From the NCBI GenBank assembly GCA_937959265.1, contig CALGMA010000005.1, forward strand, positions 62,001-126,000: a stretch of 64,000 nt of DNA, given 5' to 3'. Below are positions 8,241-16,400 of the stretch, one piece after another. Under the pieces are notes generated by a model. It worked only from the letters and a program-made list of their open reading frames with translations. It was not told where the DNA came from and ran no database searches. Every line of letters starts with the position of its first letter. The stretch's first letter is position 1. The translations under genes and the position numbers were made by a program. The DNA is from an uncultured Anaerolineae bacterium. GTDB lineage: Bacteria; Chloroflexota; Anaerolineae; J036; Brachytrichaceae.

Positions 8241-8957
8241 ATGATAGAAGTCTCTTTCACCTTGCCCGATGGCCGTTCGTTCGGCGGCCTGATGCCGCGT
8301 GAGAAGGTGGTTCATCAGGCGCTGCATGCGTTTCTCCCTGACGAGGTGATGCATCGGCACCGCTTGCGCATCACGCTGCCAACGGGCGAGCTGATCTTCC
8401 CGGACATGTGGCTGTATGAAATCTACGATCACTACGGCCACTGTCGCTTCTTGCTAGAGGCCGTGCCGCTGAAGGAGCACAAGGCCGAGTTCACCAACTT
8501 CGGCTTCGACCACTTCGCGCTGGCCACCACCGATCGCGAAGCGTGCCGCCGTTTCTTCCAGGATGGTCTGAAGATGAAGAACGTGCGCGACGACGAGCAC
8601 TTACTGGTGCTCACCACCGGCGTGAACGCATTATTCTTCTTCAAAGCCGAGCCGGGTCAACCCCTGAGCGACGGGCTGCCATCGCGCATTCATCACATCG
8701 GCTTTGTAGTGGACGATCTAGAAGCAGCGTATGCACACTTGAAGGCGACTTGCCCAGAATATGTCAGCGATTTCACGCTGCTGGAGCGCGCCGAACGGTT
8801 GTCGCTCTACGGTACGATTGAGCTGGGCGGCATTCGCTTCATGGTCCAGCTCAGCCAGATCAAACCGGAATACAAAGGCCTAAAAGGCGAAAGCGCTGCG
8901 CCGATGCGCGAGTTCTATGACTACGCCTCACGCGACTATGGCATCCGGCTGGCGTGA
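8241..8957 (+). CDS. VOC (glyoxalase/dioxygenase fold) protein with a distinct N-terminal region
   Basis: A 238-residue protein. Residues about 85-210 form a vicinal-oxygen-chelate domain: NFGFDHFALATTDREACRRFFQDGLKMKN begins the first beta-alpha-beta-beta-beta module and SRIHHIGFVVDDLEAAYAHLK the second. The first 84 residues precede the metal fold and do not look like VOC sequence. They contain LPDGRSFGGLMPREKVVHQALHAFLPDEV and LPTGELIFPDMWLYEIYDHYG, and I do not recognise this region. Candidate metal ligands are the His of GFDHF and HHIGF. It lies 19 nt after the hydrolase and before a bicupin. The enzyme class is probable (isomerase, lyase or dioxygenase); the reaction is not known. Confidence 0.78.
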   Translation: MIEVSFTLPDGRSFGGLMPREKVVHQALHAFLPDEVMHRHRLRITLPTGELIFPDMWLYEIYDHYGHCRFLLEAVPLKEHKAEFTNFGFDHFALATTDREACRRFFQDGLKMKNVRDDEHLLVLTTGVNALFFFKAEPGQPLSDGLPSRIHHIGFVVDDLEAAYAHLKATCPEYVSDFTLLERAERLSLYGTIELGGIRFMVQLSQIKPEYKGLKGESAAPMREFYDYASRDYGIRLA

Positions 8958-8970
8958 ACGGCGGGGTTGC

Positions 8971-9702
8971 ATGTATATTCGCCTTGCCATGCATAAACCC
9001 GACTGGAAAGAGTGGATGAAGCAACCGCTCATCTGGACGGAGCGGATTCGCTCACGCGCGCTGGTGTGGACGCCGGATGCACATTGGTTCATCAACGACC
9101 CGCTCGGCCCGCTGCCGCATGCTCACGATGATGCGTCTGAGATCATCTACATCGCTGCCGGCCAGATGGACATTCAGGTTGGCGCAAGCAAGCAGCGCGT
9201 CGGCCCAGGCGAATTGCTGTTCATGCCGCCGGATCGCTATCACAACTACTGGCTGGTTGGCGATGAGACGGTATGCCTCTACGTCCTGGTGACGCCAAAC
9301 CACAAGTATGCGCGCTGGCGCTACAAGGACTTCAAGCCAGGCGCGTTTGAGGGCCATGCGCCACTGAAGAGCGCCTTCGCGCCCGATGCGACCGAGTCCA
9401 TGCCGTCCGACGAGCGGATCACGACACATGTGTGCGTGCTGCCGGCCGGTGAAGCAACTGACGTGATGTTTGAGAGCGTCAAAGAGAAGATGATCTACAT
9501 CCTCGACGGCGAGGCGCGTATCGAGATCGAGCGGCTGAGCGGCGCGATGCGACCGAACGATTACCAGCACGTGCCGGCTACACACCATCACCGCATCATC
9601 AACATCGGCGCAACGCCGCTGCGTTACTTCGAGTTCGTGTGCTTCGACCCGACTGCACCGGCCATCATCCGCCTGGAGGACGCCCATCTCGTGAAAGAGT
9701 GA
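8971..9702 (+). CDS. bicupin protein
   Basis: About 243 residues forming two cupin barrels. The first has the metal-site signature PLPHAHDDASEIIYIAAG (two His and a Glu) and PGELLFMPPDRYHNYWLVGD. The second has a degenerate first motif (FESVKEKMIYILDGEARIEI) but a His-rich second motif, VPATHHHRIINIG. A start at 8917 would overlap the previous gene by 41 nt, so 8971 is preferred; 8989 is a further option. The last codon lies 6 nt before the alcohol dehydrogenase, so the two are surely co-transcribed. Bicupins include dioxygenases and sugar or keto-acid isomerases. The neighbours (hydrolase, VOC, dehydrogenase) suggest a catabolic enzyme, but the reaction cannot be named. Confidence 0.78.
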   Translation: MYIRLAMHKPDWKEWMKQPLIWTERIRSRALVWTPDAHWFINDPLGPLPHAHDDASEIIYIAAGQMDIQVGASKQRVGPGELLFMPPDRYHNYWLVGDETVCLYVLVTPNHKYARWRYKDFKPGAFEGHAPLKSAFAPDATESMPSDERITTHVCVLPAGEATDVMFESVKEKMIYILDGEARIEIERLSGAMRPNDYQHVPATHHHRIINIGATPLRYFEFVCFDPTAPAIIRLEDAHLVKE

Positions 9703-9708
9703 CGCGCC

Positions 9709-10737
9709 ATGAAAGCGATGCTCTTGGAAAGGCTGGTGCGCCTGCAAGAGAACGAAGCGCCGTTGAAGCTCGCCGATCTGCCCGAACCATCGCCGGCCGA
9801 GGGTGAAATTCTCATTCGCGTCACCGCTTGTGGCGTTTGCCGCACCGATCTGGACGAGATCGAGGGTCGCACGGCGCCACCGCAGTTGCCGGTCATCCTC
9901 GGCCACCAGGTCGTTGGCCGCGTAGCCGCGCTTGGACACGGCGCGGGTGCGTTTGCGATCGGCGACCGCGTTGGCGTCGCCTGGATTCACTCAGCGGACG
10001 GCGTGTGCACTTTCTGTCGTTCCGATCGCGAGAACCTATGCCCGAATTTCAAGGCGACGGGCCGCGACGTGAACGGTGGCTACGCCGAATACATGACCGT
10101 CGGCGAGGGCTTCGCGTATCGCTTGCCTGATGGTTTGACGGATGTGGAGGCTGCACCGTTATTGTGCGCCGGCGCCGTGGGCTATCGCGCACTGCGGTTG
10201 ACCGATCTGCAAGATGGTGAGCGTCTGGGTCTAACCGGCTTCGGCGCATCGGGTCATCTCGTGCTTCAGGCGGCCCGGCATCGCTTCCCCTATTCGGACG
10301 TGTTCGTGTTCGCGCGTCGGGCGGAGGAGCGTGAACACGCGCTGGCGCTCGGTGCAGCTTGGGCGGGAGACGTGACGGACGAGCCGCCCGTGAAGCTTCA
10401 TGCCATCATTGACACCACGCCGGCCTGGAGGCCGGTGGTAGAGGCGTTGAGGCATTTGGAGCCGGGTGGCAGGGTCGTCATCAACGCCATCCGCAAAGAA
10501 GATGCCGACAAAGATGCATTGCTGCGCCTCGACTATGCGTCGTACTTGTGGATGGAAAAGGGCGTCAAGAGCGTGACGAACGTCACGCGCGCTGATGTGC
10601 GCGCGTTCTTGAGCCTGGCGACGCAGGCCAACATCAAGCCCGACGTGCAGGTCTTCCTGTTGGAAGAGGCGAACCGGGCGCTAATGGAGTTGAAAGCAAG
10701 CAAGATACGCGGTGCGAAAGTGCTGAAGATCGGCTAG
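9709..10737 (+). CDS. zinc-type alcohol dehydrogenase (MDR superfamily)
   Basis: A 342-residue medium-chain dehydrogenase/reductase. The catalytic zinc cysteine is in TACGVCRTDLDEIEG, the second ligand His in ILGHQVVGRV, and the structural-zinc loop in ADGVCTFCRSDRENLC. In that loop the first of the usual four cysteines is replaced by Asp, giving A-D-G-V-C where relatives have C-G-x-C. The cofactor loop LTGFGASGHLVLQAA is the Rossmann glycine motif. It resembles the AdhA-like 'propanol-preferring' branch, which oxidises primary alcohols or reduces aldehydes with NAD(P)H. It is the last enzyme of the four-gene run starting at 7364. Confidence 0.88.
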   Translation: MKAMLLERLVRLQENEAPLKLADLPEPSPAEGEILIRVTACGVCRTDLDEIEGRTAPPQLPVILGHQVVGRVAALGHGAGAFAIGDRVGVAWIHSADGVCTFCRSDRENLCPNFKATGRDVNGGYAEYMTVGEGFAYRLPDGLTDVEAAPLLCAGAVGYRALRLTDLQDGERLGLTGFGASGHLVLQAARHRFPYSDVFVFARRAEEREHALALGAAWAGDVTDEPPVKLHAIIDTTPAWRPVVEALRHLEPGGRVVINAIRKEDADKDALLRLDYASYLWMEKGVKSVTNVTRADVRAFLSLATQANIKPDVQVFLLEEANRALMELKASKIRGAKVLKIG

Positions 10738-10738
10738 G

Positions 10739-11566
10739 ATGCGCTCGCTTCGTTCGAGGCGTAAGCGGGATGCGCGAGCATACGAGGAAGTAATGCAATC
10801 GAACAATGGCCCGTTCTGGTCGCGTCCGTATGCTTTGGTGGTGGCCGCGGCAGTCGCTGCCCTTGCTATCGTGGCGATCGGTGTCGTCGCCGCACTGTCT
10901 ATCGCATCACGGCCGGCATCGCAGCCTATGCCGACGGCTGAGCGGCCCATCGTCGTGCAGACGGTCGAGAAGCTCATCGTCATCACGGCCACGCCGGCTC
11001 CAACCGAACCGCCGACGCCGACTGCTCCACCGACTGCCACGCCGACGCCGGAGCCAATGCCGACGCTCACACCTACGCCGACGCCGCTGCCGCCGCCGAA
11101 GTGGAATGCGCTTGGCGACCTGAGCACTGTGGAATACACAGCCTCCACCGTAGTCGAACTGTCGCGGCCACGCCGGGGGATTGGCGGTGTGCTGCTCGGT
11201 ACCGACCGCGTCGTACTCATGGCTGTGGGTCGGATTCGCGCCGGCGTGGATCTGAGCAGGATCAAGCCGTCCGATGTGCAGATCAACGGCCGGAGCATCA
11301 AGATCAAGGTGCCGCGTGCCCAGGTGTTCACCGTCGAGCTGTTGCCCGAGGCGTCACGTGTGTTCGACAGCCAGCGTAGTTGGCTGTTCTCGGAATACGA
11401 GGGCCTGGAATTGGAGGCTATGGACGAAGCGCGGCGCAAACTGCGCGCGGAAGCCGAGCGCAACGCGGCGATGCTCGAGATTGCCGAGACGATGACCCGA
11501 CTGCAACTGGCCGAGTTCCTGCGCAAGGCTGGGTTCGAGCAGGTCGAGATCGAGTTTGAGCGCTAG
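10739..11566 (+). CDS. DUF4230-family membrane-anchored protein
   Basis: A 275-residue protein: basic N-terminus, one transmembrane helix at about residues 35-58, a Thr/Pro-rich spacer at about 80-120 made of repeated TPTP-like units, and a C-terminal domain from about 125. The last domain (VEYTASTVVELSR ... VVLMAVGRIRAGVDLSRI ... IKIKVPRAQVFTVELLPEAS ... ERNAAMLEIAETMTRLQLAEFLRKAGFEQVEIEF) matches the DUF4230 family, extracytoplasmic proteins of unknown function. The start ATG sits 1 nt after the dehydrogenase stop; an ATG at 10793 after GAGGAAG is an alternative. The spacer style recurs in the exported protein at 16401. Confidence 0.78.
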   Translation: MRSLRSRRKRDARAYEEVMQSNNGPFWSRPYALVVAAAVAALAIVAIGVVAALSIASRPASQPMPTAERPIVVQTVEKLIVITATPAPTEPPTPTAPPTATPTPEPMPTLTPTPTPLPPPKWNALGDLSTVEYTASTVVELSRPRRGIGGVLLGTDRVVLMAVGRIRAGVDLSRIKPSDVQINGRSIKIKVPRAQVFTVELLPEASRVFDSQRSWLFSEYEGLELEAMDEARRKLRAEAERNAAMLEIAETMTRLQLAEFLRKAGFEQVEIEFER

Positions 11567-11585
11567 GCCGTTGGCCGATGGTTGA

Positions 11586-12176
11586 CTAGCGTGCCGGTTG
11601 GGTATCGCGCAATACGTCGCCTCTTGATTCGCGTACAGTCACTTCGCTCCAGGGTGTGCCTAGCTTCGGCAGCAGCCAGCGGTCCACGCCGTACCAGCCG
11701 GCTACGCGCCAGGCCAGCACGAGCAGGATGGCGATAGCGAATAACAGCGCGTTAGTGCTGGCCGTGCCGGCCATGATGAAGTTCCAATTCATCAAACCGC
11801 CAAAGAATGCTGCGATGGCCGTAAGCATGCCGATGATCAGGGCGATGCCGACCAACACTTCGCCAATAGCGACCAGCGGAGCGAACCAGGTATACCAGCC
11901 GTTCTGCAACATGAAGTTAATGAAGTCGCGATACCAATCGAAGGCGATCGGCGGGCGGCCAGTGTCCGGTATGCGTACTGCGCTCTCCCAGAAGCCTTTC
12001 AACGCCGCACCGCCCTGCATCCACGCCGGGTTGCCCAGTTTGCCCAAACCCGACTGCAGCCATTGGATGCCCAGCCATATGCGTAGAATTAGCCACAGCC
12101 ACGCGAATGAGGTGGTATTGAACAGTCGCCAGATGATCTCCGGCTCACGCACTTCGATCACTTTCGGGGATCTCAT
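11586..12176 (-). CDS. DoxX-family membrane protein
   Basis: A 196-residue protein with four hydrophobic segments (about residues 24-42, 95-115, 118-135, 143-160). The first contains WLWLILRIWLGIQWLQSGLGKLGNPAWMQ, the typical DoxX opening with the 'R-(x)4-W-x-x-(A/S)-G-x-x-K' pattern, and the third module reads GEVLVGIALIIGMLTAIAAFFGGLMNWNF. DoxX relatives include the small subunit of thiosulfate:quinone oxidoreductase, but most members have no established reaction. It converges on the DUF4230 gene and is divergent from the SnoaL-like gene at 12320, sharing a 143-nt promoter region with it. Confidence 0.85.
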   Translation of the reverse strand: MRSPKVIEVREPEIIWRLFNTTSFAWLWLILRIWLGIQWLQSGLGKLGNPAWMQGGAALKGFWESAVRIPDTGRPPIAFDWYRDFINFMLQNGWYTWFAPLVAIGEVLVGIALIIGMLTAIAAFFGGLMNWNFIMAGTASTNALLFAIAILLVLAWRVAGWYGVDRWLLPKLGTPWSEVTVRESRGDVLRDTQPAR

Positions 12177-12319
12177 TTCGTCTTCTCCCTATTTAACGAA
12201 CCGAACTCTGCTGTACCATTGACGATCGATCTACGCCAAGCATTGGCCTCATAACACAAAAGCGTGAATCCAGCTTTCGAAAGCTTAGCACAACTGCGGA
12301 AAGATTCTAAAATGCAGCC

Positions 12320-12805
12320 ATGCATCAGCAACCCTCGATGGTTCAGTCTGGTCAACCCAGCATCCGCCGGCGCATCATCCAGGACGTGGATCCAGAGGAG
12401 CACAAGCGCATCCGCAAGTTGTGGATTGACCATTCGCGCGCCGAAGATGCGCGCGACATCCCCGGCCTGATCGCAACGCTGGCGGAGTCGTGCGTGTATG
12501 AGCTGATCCCCACCGGCCAACGTTGGGAGGGCCACACTGGTGCGCGTGATTTCTATCTCACCTTCCTTGGCGCGTTCCCCGACGTGCACTTCGAGGTCTA
12601 TGACATCGTCATCGGCCCACAGGGCGTCACCGAGTTCGCCGACATGACCGGCACGCACCTCGGCCCGTGGGCTGGCCTGGAAGCGACCGGCCGGTCGGTC
12701 AACGTCAAGATCATCATCTACTTCCCATGGAATCGCGCCGCCCAGAAGTTCGATGGCGAGAAGGTGTATTTCGATATGGCCGAGATGATGCGGCAGTTGC
12801 AATAA
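12320..12805 (+). CDS. SnoaL-like/NTF2-fold polyketide cyclase-family protein
   Basis: A 161-residue cytoplasmic protein. The central part fits the SnoaL-like ester cyclase pattern of the NTF2 cone fold: helices with DHSRAEDARDIPGLIATLAESCVYELIPTGQRWEGHTGARDFYLTFLGAFPDVHFEVYDIVIGP, then strands ending GRSVNVKIIIYFPW and a C-terminal FDMAEMMRQL. Family members are cyclases, isomerases or simple ligand-binding proteins, so the name gives the fold only. It ends 11 nt before the GH13-like gene at 12817, and the two may be transcribed together. Confidence 0.75.
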   Translation: MHQQPSMVQSGQPSIRRRIIQDVDPEEHKRIRKLWIDHSRAEDARDIPGLIATLAESCVYELIPTGQRWEGHTGARDFYLTFLGAFPDVHFEVYDIVIGPQGVTEFADMTGTHLGPWAGLEATGRSVNVKIIIYFPWNRAAQKFDGEKVYFDMAEMMRQLQ

Positions 12806-12816
12806 TTTCGACGAGC

Positions 12817-15800
12817 ATGGAATTCCACATCTCCCGCGCCGCCCGCGACCGTTACGATTTCGATCAGTCCATCTATCAATTCACCGGCAATGCCGTATTC
12901 GCCGATCTGCGCGCCGTGCGCGAGTTCGCGCAGCGCATGAACGACCGGCGCGACGCCGCGCACAATCCGGACCGTGCCGTCCGCGCCGGTGACCTGAACG
13001 CGATGGGGCTGATTGACGAGCTATCGCATCTGGTCATCCGTCTCTACGACGAGGCGCTGCGCCGGCGCGGGCAAATTCCATCCTATCGGCGCAGCTTCAG
13101 CGATGCACTCGACTATGCCAGCCAAAAGCTCGGTCCCGAGGCCGTGTATGCCACGTTGGAGCGCTTCACCGATCGCTTCCCGCCGCTTCCGGTGTACCGC
13201 CGCGAGATGAACCCGGCCACGTATCTGGCGGTATACAGCGTGGATGCGCTTGAGGAGCTGATGATGTTGTGGTTGGAGAACGAGAACCCGGCTTTCCGAC
13301 CGTTCGACGAATTGTTCGACGATGCCTCGGTCGCCGACAGCACAACTTACCGACAGGTGATCGCGGCGATTCGAGAGTTCTTCGATCAGCAGCCGCGCTT
13401 CGGCCCGGACGATCAGACGCTGTTTGAAATGCTACAAGCGCCGGCGCGCGCTGCGCCGGGCTCGTTGCAGGGACAGTTGGAGTTCATCCGGCAGCGCTGG
13501 GCGCCATACTTCGGGGAGGCGTTCAGTCGCTTCCTGACCCGCTTGCTAACCGGCTTCGACTTGATCCGTGAAGACGAGAAAGCGGCGTTCGGGTTTGGCG
13601 GGCCGGGGCCGGCGCTGGTGCCGACCATCGAAGACTTGCGCGGCATCAACGCTGCGCCGTCGGGTGACATCACCGTTATCGAGTATGAGGCATTCACGCC
13701 CGACACGGACTGGATGCCGCGGCTGGTATTGTTGGCCAAGAACACCTACGTGTGGCTCGATCAACTCTCGCGCAAGTATCAGCGCGCTATCACCCGGCTC
13801 GACCAGGTGCCGGACGAGGAGCTGGCGCAGATGGCGCAATGGGGCATCACCGGCCTATGGTTGATCGGCCTGTGGGAGCGTAGCAAAGCGTCGCAGCGCA
13901 TCAAGCAGCTCATGGGCGCACACGACGCCGTTGCCTCGGCCTATTCGCTCTACGACTACACGATTGCCGAGGACCTGGGCGGCGAAGCGGCGCTGAACCA
14001 CCTCAAGGCGCAGGCCTGGCGCTACGGCATCCGCCTCGCCAGCGACATGGTGCCCAACCATATGGGTATTGACTCGAAGTGGGTGATCGAGCGGCCGGAC
14101 TACTTCCTCTCGCTCGATCACCCGCCTTTCCCGTCCTACACGTTCGATGGACCAGACCTCTCCGGTGACCCGCGCGTCGGCATCTTCCTCGAGGATCACT
14201 ACTACACGCGCACCGATGCCGCTGTGGTCTTCAAGCGCCTCGACCGCCAGACGGGTGACGTGCGCTATATCTATCATGGCAATGATGGCACGTCCTTCCC
14301 GTGGAACGACACGGCGCAGATTAACTACCTCAACCCGGATGCGCGTGAAGCCGTGATCCAGACCATCCTGCACGTAGCGCGACAGTTCCCCATCATCCGC
14401 TTCGACGCGGCCATGACGCTGGCTAAGCGGCACATCCGCCGGCTATGGTTTCCCGAGCCAGGGGCGGGTGGGGCGATTCCGTCGCGCGCCGGCCACGGCT
14501 TGACGGCCGAGGAGTTCGACGCGCTGATGCCGAACGAGTTCTGGCGCGAAGTCGTGGATCGCGCGGCGGTCGAAGCGCCCGACACGCTCCTGTTGGCCGA
14601 GGCATTTTGGATGCTGGAAGGCTACTTTGTGCGCACGCTCGGCATGCACCGCGTTTACAACAGTGCGTTCATGAATATGTTGCGCGACGAGAAGAACGAC
14701 GAGTATCGCCAGCTCATCAAGAACACCATCGAGTTCGACCCCGAAATCCTGCGCCGCTACGTCAACTTCCAGAATAACCCGGACGAGAAAACGGCTGTCG
14801 AGCAATTCGGCAAAGGCGACAAATACTTCGGCGTATGCGTGCTGATGTGCACCATGCCCGGCCTGCCGATGTTCGGGCACGGCCAGATCGAGGGCTATAC
14901 TGAAAAGTACGGCATGGAGTTCCGCTATCCCAGGCTGTGGGAATGGCCCGACCGGGCGCTGGTTGCCCGGCATGAGCGCGAGATCTTCCCGCTGTTGAAG
15001 AAGCGCTACTTGTTCGCCGGTGTAGATCAGTTTCGGCTGTTCGACTTCTACACAACGGACGGCAGCGTGAACGAGGACGTATTTGCCTACTCGAACGCCT
15101 ACGGCGACGAGAAGGCGCTGGTGCTGTACCACAATAGATTTGCCGAAACGCGCGGATGGATCCATACATCGGCAGCCTACGCCGTCAAACAGGCCGATGA
15201 GAAAGTGCTCGTCCAGTCCACGTTCGGCGAGGCGCTCGGCCTGCACGACGATGCAGCTTACTTCGTCGTGTTCCACGATGCCATTAGCGGCCTCGAGTTC
15301 ATCCGCAGCAGCCGCGAACTGTGCACGCGTGGCCTGTATATGGCGTTGCGCGCCTATGAGTATCACGTCTTCGACCGCATTCGTGAGGTGCAGGATGATG
15401 CCAAGCATCCTTACGCCGAGCTAAACGCCCGGCTGCAAGGGCGCTGGGTAGCGAGCATCGCGGAAGAGCTGGAGACCGTGCGGTTGACGCCGGTCACACA
15501 CGCGTACCGGCGACTGGTGGATGCGGGTCTGATGAAGCGTTTGATCGGCGCAGCGACGCTGGGTGAGGCCGAACGCGATCAGGCGCTCGACGACCTCGAA
15601 GTGCGCATGCGGACAGTGCTGGAAGCGATTCAACGCCATGTGAGCGGCGACGACGCCGTGGATGCCGATACCTGTCACGCGGTCGCCCGCGCGGTCCGCG
15701 AAGACACACGCCGCTTCATTGCATTGCGTATGCAGGGCCGGTTGCCGGACGATGGAGCCACGCTTGTGGTGACGCTCGGCTGGCTGCTCTCGCGCCGAAT

Positions 15801-16353
15801 GGGCGAGGTGGCACAAATGCCGCAGGGAGCGGTGCGCTCAGCCCAGGATAGGACGCTGCTGGCTATGGGTGATCCTGCACAGACCAGTTGCGTCTGGCTC
15901 GCCCGTTGGCGACTGGGCGAGGAATTGCAAGCTGCTCTGCGCAACCTCGGCATGGACGACCGGCAAGCGCAGTGCGCCGTGGCGCAGGTCAAGCTGATGA
16001 TGACGCACCGTGATCTACTCGTACCGCCTGCTCACCCCCGACTTTCCGTGCCCGATTCCACGCCTCCGGTGTCCAACTCTGGCCTTCACATCGCCGCGCT
16101 CCGTGCCCTGTTCACCGATCCCGAAGCTCAGGTCTTGCTTCAAGTGAACGTGCGCGATGGCATCACGTATTTCAATCAGGAGGCGTTCGAGTCGCTCATT
16201 GCGGCGCTGGATGCAGCGGCGACGTTCGATGGAGCAGACGGCGCGCACGCCCAGGCTCAGGCGCTGATCGAAGCGGCAACGATGGCCGGGTACTGCGTAG
16301 AGCAACTGCTGTCCGAGCCGGCAGCGCCGGATTCTCGACGGGCAAGCGCGTGA
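12817..16353 (+). CDS. very large GH13-like (alpha-amylase family) enzyme
   Basis: The frame is open from 12667, but the first 150 nt overlap the SnoaL-like gene; the ATG at 12817 gives MEFHISRAARDRYDF and 1,178 residues. There is no signal peptide, so it is cytoplasmic. Residues 1-350 are mostly helical and unrecognised. The catalytic barrel spans about 360-720. Region I is ASDMVPNHMG (Asp410, His415), region II RFDAAMTL with the expected nucleophile Asp530, and region III LLLAEAFWM with the expected acid/base Glu595. Region IV reads VNFQNNPDEKTA, where most relatives have N-H-D; the Asp656 is kept but His is absent. The remaining 450 residues are helical and unknown. Probably acts on an alpha-glucan or alpha-glucoside. 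Confidence 0.82.
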   Translation: MEFHISRAARDRYDFDQSIYQFTGNAVFADLRAVREFAQRMNDRRDAAHNPDRAVRAGDLNAMGLIDELSHLVIRLYDEALRRRGQIPSYRRSFSDALDYASQKLGPEAVYATLERFTDRFPPLPVYRREMNPATYLAVYSVDALEELMMLWLENENPAFRPFDELFDDASVADSTTYRQVIAAIREFFDQQPRFGPDDQTLFEMLQAPARAAPGSLQGQLEFIRQRWAPYFGEAFSRFLTRLLTGFDLIREDEKAAFGFGGPGPALVPTIEDLRGINAAPSGDITVIEYEAFTPDTDWMPRLVLLAKNTYVWLDQLSRKYQRAITRLDQVPDEELAQMAQWGITGLWLIGLWERSKASQRIKQLMGAHDAVASAYSLYDYTIAEDLGGEAALNHLKAQAWRYGIRLASDMVPNHMGIDSKWVIERPDYFLSLDHPPFPSYTFDGPDLSGDPRVGIFLEDHYYTRTDAAVVFKRLDRQTGDVRYIYHGNDGTSFPWNDTAQINYLNPDAREAVIQTILHVARQFPIIRFDAAMTLAKRHIRRLWFPEPGAGGAIPSRAGHGLTAEEFDALMPNEFWREVVDRAAVEAPDTLLLAEAFWMLEGYFVRTLGMHRVYNSAFMNMLRDEKNDEYRQLIKNTIEFDPEILRRYVNFQNNPDEKTAVEQFGKGDKYFGVCVLMCTMPGLPMFGHGQIEGYTEKYGMEFRYPRLWEWPDRALVARHEREIFPLLKKRYLFAGVDQFRLFDFYTTDGSVNEDVFAYSNAYGDEKALVLYHNRFAETRGWIHTSAAYAVKQADEKVLVQSTFGEALGLHDDAAYFVVFHDAISGLEFIRSSRELCTRGLYMALRAYEYHVFDRIREVQDDAKHPYAELNARLQGRWVASIAEELETVRLTPVTHAYRRLVDAGLMKRLIGAATLGEAERDQALDDLEVRMRTVLEAIQRHVSGDDAVDADTCHAVARAVREDTRRFIALRMQGRLPDDGATLVVTLGWLLSRRMGEVAQMPQGAVRSAQDRTLLAMGDPAQTSCVWLARWRLGEELQAALRNLGMDDRQAQCAVAQVKLMMTHRDLLVPPAHPRLSVPDSTPPVSNSGLHIAALRALFTDPEAQVLLQVNVRDGITYFNQEAFESLIAALDAAATFDGADGAHAQAQALIEAATMAGYCVEQLLSEPAAPDSRRASA

Positions 16354-16400
16354 CGCGCGGTGCACATGCGCAGGGATGAAGCTGGTAGATTACAAGATGT

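Noticed and set aside
10987..11099. Repeated CCGACGCC-type units that might suggest a tandem repeat or CRISPR
   Set aside because: They encode the Thr/Pro linker of the DUF4230 protein; the spacing is irregular and there are no unique spacers.
14443..15408. A 321-codon open frame opposite the GH13-like gene
   Set aside because: It lies wholly inside the catalytic barrel region of the other strand and has no own signals.
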